DNA of 64,000 bases from Ampelomyces quisqualis (taxonomy: Eukaryota; Ascomycota; Dothideomycetes; Pleosporales; Phaeosphaeriaceae): the NCBI GenBank assembly GCA_018398575.1, contig JAGTXZ010000005.1, positions 868,001 to 932,000 of the forward strand, read 5' to 3'. Every line of letters starts with the position of its first letter. Positions within the stretch are counted from its first letter, which is position 1. The notes beneath the pieces were generated by a model. That model made no database searches and was not told where the DNA came from. It worked only from the letters and a program-made list of their open reading frames with translations. Below, piece after piece: positions 34,366-44,122 of the stretch. The position numbers were made by a program, and so were the translations under genes.

Positions 34366-36702
34366 ATGGAGGAGCACGCATCGACTCCTACCACAAGCCC
34401 TACAGATCGGATATCTCTTTCTCTACAAGCTGCAACCATTGCTCTCACATGCTTCCTTCTCGACGGCCTCGCTCTACCAGCCTGTCTCAAGAAATATGGC
34501 GCCCTTCTACTAGTATTCACCAGTGGCGTAGCAGTAGCCACCGCCCTATACGATTTCCTCCAACGCAACCGAGAGAACCGTGCCAAGTTGAGTCTGGCAG
34601 TCTACCATGTTGCGCGCATGGTCGAAAACACACCTGAGATCCTTGTACTTCTGGATCACCCGCATGATTTGCTGGAGTTCATGGATCGAGAAGTCTCGCA
34701 CATGATAGAACTTCATCTGACGAAGCGTGAGGCGGGAAGTGTCATGACTGAGCTTAAGCGCAAGGTTTGGAGCCAAATTGATGATCAGCGTGCGCTGATT
34801 GCGAAGCGTCAGAAGTTTAAAATGTCTGTCTCTGAGGACGATTTTGCTTGCAAAGACCCTGTGGCGGGAGTAGTGTCATCGGATATGTTGGAATCATCGC
34901 CTGAGAAGGTTACTGTCAAGTTGCAGGTCACTCCTCCGTATGTGGGGTCCCCGACCAAGTCGCAGCATCTAGGAGACCTACAGGAGATGGAGGGTGATAG
35001 CACCACAGATGGTGAAGATTCGACTGCAGCCTTTCCGAAGCGAACAATGACGCTCAACGTTCCACCCGGAGAATCGTCATCTCATCGGACGCCAATGTTG
35101 AAAGACACGCTCCCCCTAACAACCACCGCATCGCCACAGATTTCACTCAAGCCGCAGTTGTCGACAATCAAAGCAAGCGCTTCTTCGCCACCTCCCAACG
35201 TTCAGAGCTTCATGTCACCTTCTTTTCGTGGTGCGTATCTTCATTCCTTTGTGCCTGCCTCGGAAAACGAAGACCCCTCACCAACTTCACCTCGTCGACC
35301 CCAGCGACCTGTCTTCACTAGCTATGGCTTGGACTACGACAGCAAGACTATCTACTCCAGCCCGTCTCCTCCCAACTCAGCACGCTCACCAACGGAGTCG
35401 ATGCTGGAGACCGCGACTTATCATGCCTTCAATCCAAAAGCTTCTGGAAATCGACCCTACAAGTCTCCGCTCATCAAGACGCCAAAGGCGAAGAAGCCAG
35501 CTTCCACTGTCAAATCTCGACAACTGCCTAATGCCATGGCTCTCAAAACCGGTAATAGGAAAAAAGGCACCTGGCTAATGCCTGTCAAGGAAGCTTCTTC
35601 ATTCCCGGATATTCCCGTTCCGGACGTAACCGAAAGCTATGTACCTATGACCCATCAGTCCGTCGCTGGCCTTGTAGGTGTTCACAAGGAGCATCCTCGT
35701 TTCCAAGATACCTTCCAACAGGAACAAGCGGTTAAGCAAGACCAGCAGCAGGAGGAATCGATAGCCGCGCCGCTGGCAGAGAATCAAGATTGGTCTTCTC
35801 CGCTCCTGACATTCTCCAGCCCCGTGAGTGATGCCGCCGAAGAGATCACTGGCTCTCAGTCACCACTGGCTTCCATTGATAGCCCTCCATCGGCAACCGC
35901 GATCTCACCTCCGATGCCCTCACCCCCCATGCTATCGTCTCCTGAGGACGCCCATACTCTCGAGTTCTCCAAGCCTCCTGGTTCCCCCGTAGACTTCTTG
36001 CTGCTGTCCGATGAGGATTTTGCACTGCCTGCATCTTCCCTCGACTCCTTGCTGTCATCAGAGGAAGACGTTTTGCAGTTCAAGTCGTCAGTTATTCCCT
36101 TTGAGGAAGACATCTCGCAGCCTGAGTCTCTGTTGGATTCCTTGGAGTCATCAGATGAATATGTTTCGCTGCCTGGATCTCCTGTCGACTGCTTATCACC
36201 ATCAGACGAAGATGTCTCGCCTTGTGTCAAAGTTAACAGCACACGTGCTTCGTCGCCTATCGTTCTTATTGTCATTAAATCCAAATTATCACGAACACTA
36301 CCATCAGAGCCGACCACTGCAGTAATACTGCCTCCAGCACCTAGCACGCCGCCTATTTCACTGCCATCGAGCACTCCTTCAATCCTGCCCAAAAAGCGTG
36401 GTCGGTCAAAGAAGGATAACACGCTCGAGCAAGATTCAGATACGCCCATGCCACCTGCGAAGCGCCGCGGTCGCCCAAAGAAGGCAGGTACAGAGCTACA
36501 AGCTTCCAAGACACCCACCCAGCCTTGGAAGCTACGTGATAGCCCACAAAAGACTTTTCAAGATCTGCAACTACCCAACACATCACAAAGGCCTGAAAAG
36601 ATGCGTGGTCGCACGCGCAAGCCGAAGCTACAGGCTCCCGTCGACCCAGCAAGCATTCGGAAAACCGCTCGAAAGACAGCGTTCAAGGGTGCGTTCTTCT
36701 AG
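34366..36702 (+). CDS. Two-pass membrane protein with C-terminal AT-hooks
   Basis: 778 aa, single exon, starting MEEHASTPTTSPTD (an ATG six codons upstream is also possible). Two hydrophobic segments lie at about 16-36 (ISLSLQAATIALTCFLLDGLA) and 44-62 (ALLLVFTSGVAVATALYDF). A helical block (about 70-145) follows, then a long Ser/Pro-rich disordered region. Residues about 540-640 hold imperfect 20-25-residue acidic repeats (SPVDFLLLSDED, SSLDSLLSSEED, SLLDSLESSDEY, SPVDCLSPSDED). The C-terminus has three AT-hook-like motifs: KKRGRSKK, KRRGRPKK and RGRTRKPK. Membrane anchor plus AT-hooks suggests an inner nuclear membrane protein that tethers AT-rich chromatin, by analogy with Heh/Src1-type proteins, though no LEM or MSC domain is seen. 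Function is inference. Confidence 0.75.
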   Translation: MEEHASTPTTSPTDRISLSLQAATIALTCFLLDGLALPACLKKYGALLLVFTSGVAVATALYDFLQRNRENRAKLSLAVYHVARMVENTPEILVLLDHPHDLLEFMDREVSHMIELHLTKREAGSVMTELKRKVWSQIDDQRALIAKRQKFKMSVSEDDFACKDPVAGVVSSDMLESSPEKVTVKLQVTPPYVGSPTKSQHLGDLQEMEGDSTTDGEDSTAAFPKRTMTLNVPPGESSSHRTPMLKDTLPLTTTASPQISLKPQLSTIKASASSPPPNVQSFMSPSFRGAYLHSFVPASENEDPSPTSPRRPQRPVFTSYGLDYDSKTIYSSPSPPNSARSPTESMLETATYHAFNPKASGNRPYKSPLIKTPKAKKPASTVKSRQLPNAMALKTGNRKKGTWLMPVKEASSFPDIPVPDVTESYVPMTHQSVAGLVGVHKEHPRFQDTFQQEQAVKQDQQQEESIAAPLAENQDWSSPLLTFSSPVSDAAEEITGSQSPLASIDSPPSATAISPPMPSPPMLSSPEDAHTLEFSKPPGSPVDFLLLSDEDFALPASSLDSLLSSEEDVLQFKSSVIPFEEDISQPESLLDSLESSDEYVSLPGSPVDCLSPSDEDVSPCVKVNSTRASSPIVLIVIKSKLSRTLPSEPTTAVILPPAPSTPPISLPSSTPSILPKKRGRSKKDNTLEQDSDTPMPPAKRRGRPKKAGTELQASKTPTQPWKLRDSPQKTFQDLQLPNTSQRPEKMRGRTRKPKLQAPVDPASIRKTARKTAFKGAFF

Positions 36703-38736
36703 CTAAGGAGCTGAATATTGTCAGGCAGAGCTCTTAGAATCCTCTTCAGATACGAGAAGATTACTTAGAACCACGTGCTCACGCGCATGTTGTAGAATAC
36801 TGTACATACATGCCCACTCCACTACCTAGATAGGCATAACAACAATAAAGATAAAACACCCACCGTGAGTTCTAAACGGCCCATGTTGTTTTATACCTAT
36901 ATCCCTATACGCATATGCTCCCTTTGTACACACCTCCCTCTCCCCATATTTGCCCTCGACTTTCTCACCTGTTTAGCGTTTTCAACGTTTCAGATCTCGC
37001 ACATTGCCTTGCAAAATAAACATAACCTCTTCAATGTAACTATGCATAGATTTCCTCATTCTGGCATTAAAACTTTTGTCTTAGTCACTAACATACCTTC
37101 TTAAGCATCTTCCAACATTTGATGCCAATGTGAAGCGAATTGACGTTTCAACTCCAGCCGAATTCAATCCTAGGATATGGTATTGTTTGAAGAACGCCAA
37201 CCAACTGGATACCCACTGCATTGATGTAATTAACGAAAACGGACTAAACAGTAAAGGAAATTTTAGTATGAAGTAGGATGGGCACTCTTCTGGACAAATT
37301 CGGCAGATTAAACCCAACGGAGACAGCATGTACCAGCTGCATATCCTCTTCCTGAGACCAAATCGCTGGCTTTAGGTGTACGTGCACAACAATTTGAAGC
37401 CTCTGCTGCAGAAAGATGCGCACGCAAATAGACACTGTTGGCAAATCAAGCCTTAGGGTGACGGAACTTGGCACCTTAAGAACACTATGATAGCCCATCC
37501 TAAAATTTGGACGTGGAAGATGGCGGGAAGTTGATTAGATAGAGAGGTGAGTAATGCATGGTTGTTTTACCGTAAATAAGTATTCCGCGTACGCAATAGT
37601 CTTCCTAGGCACCCTACCGGTAAGGCTACATGCGTGCTAAAAGTTGGGTTTACTGGTTCCTAGAGACTATCTTGGGATCGCGATTAAGATGGAGTCTACT
37701 CATGCCGCGCGCCAACGCAGAGGTGAACATTTATGCCACTTCGAATCATAACGGAACCAGAGTAGTAAAGAGAGTGATTCTCGGTTTATTCGTATCCGTA
37801 AGTACATTGGGCGAGCTTAGCAACTTCCTGTGTGGTACTGTCATCGCAGACGCCGGAGTACGGGTAGTGGCGCAGCTCTAGATCCCACAAATGTGAACTA
37901 TGGTTCAGTTCTCAGACAAAACTTCAATTTTGCTTCATAAAAGAAACGAATTCCTGTGTGTTTCCCATTCCTGTCACAGAACTCACAAATCCCAAAAGTC
38001 TCACCAACTCCAATCTGAATGCAGAATGGCCCCAACAACCCAGATCGCCGCAGGAACCCTACAATCCGCAAAGTGTGCCACACATGCAGTGTCCATATGG
38101 GGCCCCGATATCACGACGATATTTGTCTTCGTGACCATCGCAATATTTGCGATTACATCTATTTGGGGTGTTCCTCCACCACAGACAACACTTGAAAGTT
38201 TTGCTAACCCATCTTAGTCTGCAAAAAAATGCCAGAAGACTTGCAGTTCGGAGGGCACTACTCCAGACTGGCCAGAAGGGATACGTTGAAAGTATACACA
38301 AAATCTCTCGTATGCACCACCATCATTCTTATCACGTGGGTCTGCACGCATAGCGGAGTGGCTTTTGTTTTGGCATGTGCTGGACGAGGCGCTTGAGAGC
38401 TTGCTTGTGGTCGTTGCGTCGAACAAAGAAGGTACTTGGATCATAGAGACTTGTCGTTCGTGACGCCATGGGAAATGGCAAGCAGAATCCAGGGCGAGAA
38501 GGGTTTACTGGGGCGAGATTTCGATGTCAGATGACAGAAACTTACGTCAAACTTTGTTGTACTCCATCACTATTACGAATTATTTCATTCTACACTATAA
38601 CCTAGAGAAATATGAGCCCTTTGCAAGATCGATAGTTTAAGGTCAATCCTACCATAAACCTTGACATAGTAAATAATATAAGATGGTCTACAGCTTGAGA
38701 TAGTTATCACGTCTGCGAAGTGGCTTATCCTAAAGT
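36703..38736. other. AT-rich gene-poor region
   Basis: 2 kb between convergent genes, clearly richer in A+T than the flanks. A 63-codon frame starting at 38026 (MAPTTQIAAGTLQSAKC) contains a hydrophobic stretch (TIFVFVTIAIFAITSIW) and could encode a small membrane peptide, but nothing else supports it. No transposon protein remnant is recognised. Confidence 0.5.
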
Positions 38737-40101
38737 TTAGAGAATCAAATCCTCGTATTCGATCTCTCCAGTCGATAACAAATGAGCTTTTCTGTTCCGA
38801 ATCATGTTCAGCAGTCGTCCCACCGTCGGACGCTCAAGTGGCTCTGTCATCTTGCATCGCTGCACATTGATACGTAGATCATACGTGTAACGAGTATCAG
38901 CTTTACCACGACCTATGCTCGGCTCTTTGCTAAGTATCAACGTCTCGATGACTCGGCCGATCTGATAGATGTCAGCAGCTTTCGAAGCTACGGGACCTTC
39001 TGGTGGAATAGCGTCTTGATCTTCTTCTGGTAAGTCACAAATGGCAAGACCACAGTTCTTCATTTCAGAATCGGTCACGGCGCAGCCAAAGTCAGCGAGC
39101 TTGACTGTAGGATATGAAGGCTCAACGTTGGGTGCGCGGTCGAGGAGAATGTTGCCAGGAATAATGTCACGATGGAAGATTGTTTCCCAATCGTTTGGAT
39201 TCCCACCAACGGGGCCGTATTGACAGTGGCGTATCGCTTCCACCAAGCTCTCGAAAACGTGCCAGACGAACAACTCGGGCATAGGCCTGCGTATATTGTT
39301 CCATATGCATTGCTCTAAAGTACCGGTATTGCACCAGTCCATGATTAACCAAGGAGCGAGATGCTGGTGATTTGGTAAATTAGCATCCCTGATCGACACG
39401 ATGTTCGGGTGACCTTTGAGCAAGAACATGGTTGCAATTTCACGCCTAGCGTAGCCCGAATACATGCCTTCTGATGGTAGGACCTTCGCCACGCAAGCCT
39501 TGTCGAGCGCTTGCCACATGTCCTTGACCGTATGAATGCCGCGATTGAAAAACCCCTGAACATTTGACAGCCGTGCCGTGATCTGCCATCGACAACCTAT
39601 CATCTCGCCGGCGTCGAAATTGTGGCCAAGGTGCTGGTCAGCATAAATCTTGTTTAAAGCGCGCTGGATATTCTCTCGATCACACTTCATTACAGAGTTG
39701 ATGTCTTCGCAGCCTGAGGTGATAAGCGAAACAGCATGATAAGCCCCTGGGAAGCCATGCGGATCGTTCGTGTGCTGAAGCAGAGTAATGCCACTAAGGT
39801 AAATGTAGATGCTGTCGTAGGATTTGGGGTAATACTTTTTCGCAAAGCACCAAGACCTGTACGAGACCACAGGCTTGTCAACGGTTGTTGTGTAATGGCC
39901 TTGAAACGGCGGGCGCTCGAAGTATAATTGATCAGTGGGAATTCGCTCCCTAGGACGATTTTTGATCTCGCCTTGTTGCTGAATACTTTCTTTTCCGAAA
40001 TATCCAATATCACGATCGTCCAATAATGATGAGCCCCCGCTGGCCGGCAGCATGAGCGTATTGATCATCCGAGCAACTGTGTGAGAATAATGAGGAGCCA
40101 T
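38737..40101 (-). CDS. Protein kinase-like protein with altered catalytic loop
   Basis: 454 aa, single exon, starting MAPHYSHTVARM. The C-terminal two thirds (about 175-440) is a protein-kinase fold: a degenerate glycine loop (GFFNRGIHTVKD), the ATP-binding Lys in ACVAKVLP (K206), helix C Glu in ARREIA (E221), catalytic loop HRDIIPGNILL (310-320), and ADFG (336-339). The loop keeps the catalytic Asp (D312) and Asn (N317), but position 314, normally Lys in Ser/Thr kinases, is Ile. A clear APE motif is missing; a short activation segment (CDLPEEDQDAIPPEG) follows. Activity may therefore be weak or lost. The N-terminal 170 residues match nothing I know. Similar divergent kinases are expanded in filamentous fungi. 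It sits in an AT-rich, gene-poor stretch. Confidence 0.75.
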   Translation of the reverse strand: MAPHYSHTVARMINTLMLPASGGSSLLDDRDIGYFGKESIQQQGEIKNRPRERIPTDQLYFERPPFQGHYTTTVDKPVVSYRSWCFAKKYYPKSYDSIYIYLSGITLLQHTNDPHGFPGAYHAVSLITSGCEDINSVMKCDRENIQRALNKIYADQHLGHNFDAGEMIGCRWQITARLSNVQGFFNRGIHTVKDMWQALDKACVAKVLPSEGMYSGYARREIATMFLLKGHPNIVSIRDANLPNHQHLAPWLIMDWCNTGTLEQCIWNNIRRPMPELFVWHVFESLVEAIRHCQYGPVGGNPNDWETIFHRDIIPGNILLDRAPNVEPSYPTVKLADFGCAVTDSEMKNCGLAICDLPEEDQDAIPPEGPVASKAADIYQIGRVIETLILSKEPSIGRGKADTRYTYDLRINVQRCKMTEPLERPTVGRLLNMIRNRKAHLLSTGEIEYEDLIL

Positions 40102-40742
40102 TGTATGTGAGCTTTTCTCGTTCTACGGATAATTCTTTTACCAGAGAATGCGTTTGACCTCCAAATGTGTGAGCGTTGCTTGGATTAGTGTGTGCTGTCT
40201 GGTCCGATTCGAGTTGCTGTCGAGATTTCAGAGGAAGTATCTCACGAAGTCAATTATACTGTTAGCACCTGATAGCAATGAATCACAATGTCTTCTACTT
40301 AATACACAAACAATGTAATATTTTCATTGTCAAGACATCGTGAAGCCACAAAGCAACATGAATGATTGAATTGAACACGTGGTGGTAGCTTGCTGGTTGT
40401 GTACACTTCTTCTTCGCAAATGACATTGTAGTAGCCTAGCAGCAACTAGAAATGAGGCGCAATTAGAGGAGTGGCGGTGCTGAGGAAATTTCAAAGTAGT
40501 CCGATGTAGTTAAGCATTGTGTTGCACAAAATGAAGCATTGCTCCTCGCAGTCTCAGAGCAGGGTCTGGAATGGCCACACTGCACAGGCGACGTTTGCGA
40601 TGGATCAATTGCCTATCTTTACCACCATTGGGTCCTTATTCGGACCAACGGGGAGCTTATCAACCCTTATATGATGTCGGCGACGGGCCACTGACTCCTG
40701 AGTCAAATCGGCAATACAAAAGTACTCACAGGCATCAAAATC
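40102..40742. promoter_or_regulatory. Promoter region of kinase-like gene
   Basis: 641 bp, AT-rich; nothing recognised besides short frames. Confidence 0.4.
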
Positions 40743-41588
40743 CTATTTCACTACGCGTGGACCGGTACACTTGTCCCTAGCTGCTGCGTCGTGTGTCTTC
40801 AGCATGGGGCAATTTTGGTAGAACGGGCTATCCAGGGCACGCTGTAGTTCATCAACCTGCCAACCGAAGAGGTAGTTGCCATGATTCGCATAGCAAGTAC
40901 TATCGCCTCAATTAACGTTTGACTCAAAACACGGTATAAGGTCTTCTTGTCCGTCTCCGAAACTCCACACGAACGGCTGCGGTCCATCTTCAGGCCAATT
41001 TGCCTTGTTATTGAACTTGCGGGTGTCCCAAATGATCTCATAGAACAGTTGACCCATACGGACTGGATGCGATGCTCGGCAAGGACCGCCGGACTCGAAG
41101 CTACCCAACTCAGAATAGGCCATGTGAGCCATATGATTTGGGCTATCCAGATTCTTACCGTGCCAGCAGGTCGGGAAGCAGACTGCAGTCATGATACCAA
41201 CAGGGCAAGCGGTAGTGGGGAAGTCCAAGGTTTGAGCATCATGGGTGTTGATATTTTGGAGACATATAAAGGTGAGTTGACGGAAGCGCTCGGCTTCATC
41301 TTTGGTGCGAGCGTTGACATCGCCAATGAACATGCGGAAGCCCTGTCAATGTCTTAGCATTCGTATTATCATTTTATGATGGCAAAATGCTTTCGATGGG
41401 GCGACATAATTTACGAGTTGGAAGGCTTGCACCTTAGAGGTTTGCTGGAAGTTATATAGGTGCTTGTACCGGCGTGACCAAGGGGTCAAGGCGATCGCTT
41501 CCAAGTTGCGCGCACATGGGAACCGCAACAACGCATTCACAGGCGCAAGAAGGGCAAGGCCAACCACAGAAAACGCCTTTATGTTCAT
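40743..41588 (-). pseudogene. Broken DUF1996 secreted-protein gene
   Basis: Recognisable DUF1996 pieces lie in order on the - strand. The signal peptide (MNIKAFSVVGLALLAPVNA) starts at 41588, followed by the family start LLRFPCA. The next piece, QLGSDRLDPLV, is in a different frame, shifted at a GCGCGC run near 41506-41513. The central part expected after it is absent: about 130 bp of unrelated or intronic sequence leads to an acceptor at 41343. From 41342 the family continues as GFRMFIGD, CFPTCWHGKNLDSPNHMAHMAY and PQPFVWSFGDG. The last piece (NHGNYLFGWQVDELQRALD to KCTGPR, stop at 40743) is in another frame. A 52-nt gap there has an AG acceptor but no GT donor. At least three lesions make it a pseudogene. 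Intact members are secreted fungal proteins of unknown activity. Confidence 0.85.
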
Positions 41589-42859
41589 GTTGGTAATGCA
41601 AAGCAGCAACAACAATGGTCAAGAGAGGTTGCACTAGCCCCGGCTCCTTACATAAGATTACCGCATCTATATCGCAAGCATCAGGCGTGGTAACGCATGG
41701 TGCATGAGGTACCGTGACCGTGGAGAACAAGACCCAGCACAAGAAAACAACTCAATCGCTATCGGCTCCAGCGGGTGTCGATACAGGCAAGCTCACCGCA
41801 TTGGCGGCGAACTGGTTCGTTCAGGCGTACCAGATCACTCCAGGTCGCCTCGTACAAACGCCCAAATTTGGGACTGTTTCCTTTACGGCCCTGAATTGCA
41901 ACGACCAAGGGCGGAGTGAAGGTTCCTGTAACTGGGGCTGGGGGACGTCAGATTCAGGGTACATCTGGCGAGATGTACTCCATGACGAAGATCTCTAGCA
42001 CTGGCATTTCAGTTCAAAGACAGGCGTGGAAAGCCCAAGATTTCAACGAATCAACGATGAAATGTGACGTTGAGACAGGAGGAGGAATGCTCATGATTGT
42101 GGCAAAACATATATCTGTATATACTTGAGCTGGAGCATAACATGAAGTTCTGCAAGTCAGCGTGTTGAATAGGAATGTAAAAGTATGTGAAAAAAGAGAG
42201 TTGTTGATATTATGCGTCCGTATGAGCTAGCTGCTATGCTGCAATGTGTAGATCGACGACAGAGTGAGGATGAAAATACGTTCGAGAGAAGATTCCTTGA
42301 GAGTAAATTTTGGATTAGATGTAGATACAAAACAACTCATGCTTGCAGCCTGGAAGAGAAAGGACTTGATCGTGCAGTGCTTTGGACATACACGCAAGGA
42401 CACGTGTAGATCTTAGGCTGTCTACCCTGAACATCTGCTGTGGTGGCATAAGGTTTCGCACATATATATATGCCTTTCCCATTTATTGAAAAGTGATGAG
42501 GCGGGGACAATTATTACGTAGGGCAATCGGCGATGATTATCAGGCCATATGGGTGCATTCGCTAAAGAACGTGATACTTTCGACGCCACGCGACAGCGTA
42601 ACAGATCCACTCACTCAAAATATCTAGGAGGTTTCAAACTTCTACTAGAGTGGTCTAATCTTCACATGATTCACTATAGCATTGTCTATCGTCATGAAGC
42701 AAAACATCATTTACGTCACCACATCAACGCCGTGTATCACACGCTCTGTTGGGGCCAGTGCAAGGATAGTTCAGCAACTATCAGTCCTACCATCGTCTGC
42801 AAATTCTCAGCGTCGGCCGCTACAGAGAGATTCCATCGCACCGGACAACCCCACGACCC
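41589..42859. other. AT-rich region without recognised genes
   Basis: 1.27 kb. A 94-codon + strand frame at 41714-41998 (ANWFVQAYQITPGR, GSCNWGWGTSDSG) looks less random than its neighbours and continues thematically in another frame to 42128, so a second decayed secreted protein is possible. I recognise no family. Confidence 0.45.
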
Positions 42860-43864
42860 TCAGCAGTCCTCTGTGCGATCCCACAACGAATCCTCATCAT
42901 CCCCAACCATTTCATGCCCGGGCGCCAAGCAGACAACACCGATCGGATTCACAAAATCCTCCACGAAACGCTGATCATCGCACCTGGTTGCCTTGAGATA
43001 TGTGCACCGCGAAGCCTCCACGACGTCGAGAAACCACCGATATCCATCGAGGTACATTCCTTCCACCACCATTTCCACTCGACGCAGCGACTCGATGAGG
43101 ATGGACTGCACGTCCAAGTCCCTGGTTCCGAACATAGTCTCTCGATACCCGCGTCTCTTTTCAAAAACCTCGCGCGACTCTTCAAATCTTTGGCCGTCGA
43201 TGTCCAGGAGGTCGGAAACGTGTGGTGTTCGTGGGTAGTCGAGAATCATGGAGAAGCCCCCAGTAAATGAATTCATGGCGCTGACGAAGAGGTACAGTTC
43301 GCAATGTTTGTTGCTTAACGCTGGCAAGACACTCAATGCGGACTCGAATGCGTGGAAGTGTGGCGGTTCAAAGTCGAAGTCGTGGAGACGGGGCCGATGG
43401 ACAATTAACGGATCGGAGGCTTCGGTCTGATGTTGTGGTTCGGAATGTGTGCCTATGAATGAATGGTTTGTGATCGTGACCCTTTTCAGGGTTGGAAGAC
43501 GATTCAGGCAATTGATTAGGATGGTGCGGGTGTAGGCGTATGCGTGCAAGTACGGATGACCGGCTGTACCCTGCATGGACACCGCAAGCTCCTCGAGACT
43601 CGAAGTAGTCAGGGTGTGTATGGTAACATGGGTGATTCTGCTCAATCGCTCGTCTCCCGCATCAGCCACCAGATGTCGAAGACGAGTGAGTCCGGCCACC
43701 GAGGAAGTGACGACGATAGACTCGAAGCACTGATTGAGCTCATCGAGTGAAGCAACCGCGAGCGTCCGACAGGTGTGTCGCAGTGAGAGGACATCTTTAC
43801 GGTCATCTAAGAGGATGTAAATAAAGTTGAGGAGCTCCACGGGTAAGTCAGATAGTAAAGGCAT
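42860..43864 (-). CDS. F-box domain protein
   Basis: 334 aa, single exon, starting MPLLSDLPVELLNFIYILLDD, which is an F-box (about residues 3-45; LPVELLNFI, then DVLSLRHTCRTLAVAS). It should bind Skp1 in an SCF ubiquitin ligase. The rest has scattered Leu-rich segments (LNRLPTLKRVTITNH, ALSVLPALSNK) but no clear repeat domain, as in the many fungal F-box proteins of unknown substrate. Thirty extra in-frame codons upstream begin with another ATG but add Ser/Thr-rich sequence; the F-box start is the likelier one. The end is acidic (GDDEDSLWDRTEDC). Confidence 0.8.
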   Translation of the reverse strand: MPLLSDLPVELLNFIYILLDDRKDVLSLRHTCRTLAVASLDELNQCFESIVVTSSVAGLTRLRHLVADAGDERLSRITHVTIHTLTTSSLEELAVSMQGTAGHPYLHAYAYTRTILINCLNRLPTLKRVTITNHSFIGTHSEPQHQTEASDPLIVHRPRLHDFDFEPPHFHAFESALSVLPALSNKHCELYLFVSAMNSFTGGFSMILDYPRTPHVSDLLDIDGQRFEESREVFEKRRGYRETMFGTRDLDVQSILIESLRRVEMVVEGMYLDGYRWFLDVVEASRCTYLKATRCDDQRFVEDFVNPIGVVCLAPGHEMVGDDEDSLWDRTEDC

Positions 43865-44122
43865 GCTGCTGGTGAGGTTGTGCAAGGAGAGTTGGGAGTT
43901 AAGCCTGAAAGTTTTCGTTGTGGAGGTGTTGGGGCGTACAGCTGGTTGTGACAATCACCCAGAACCAAGGCTGCCTGCAGGTAACCATCGCACATTGCGC
44001 TTGTGAGTCTTGACTTCACCTGATCGGTTCAAAGTGTAAAAGGAAGTGAGTGACGAGCGTAGACGGCGACAAGGCCGTTCCGTTGAAAAAATCTATTACG
44101 TATGTCTCAAGTGACTTGATGC

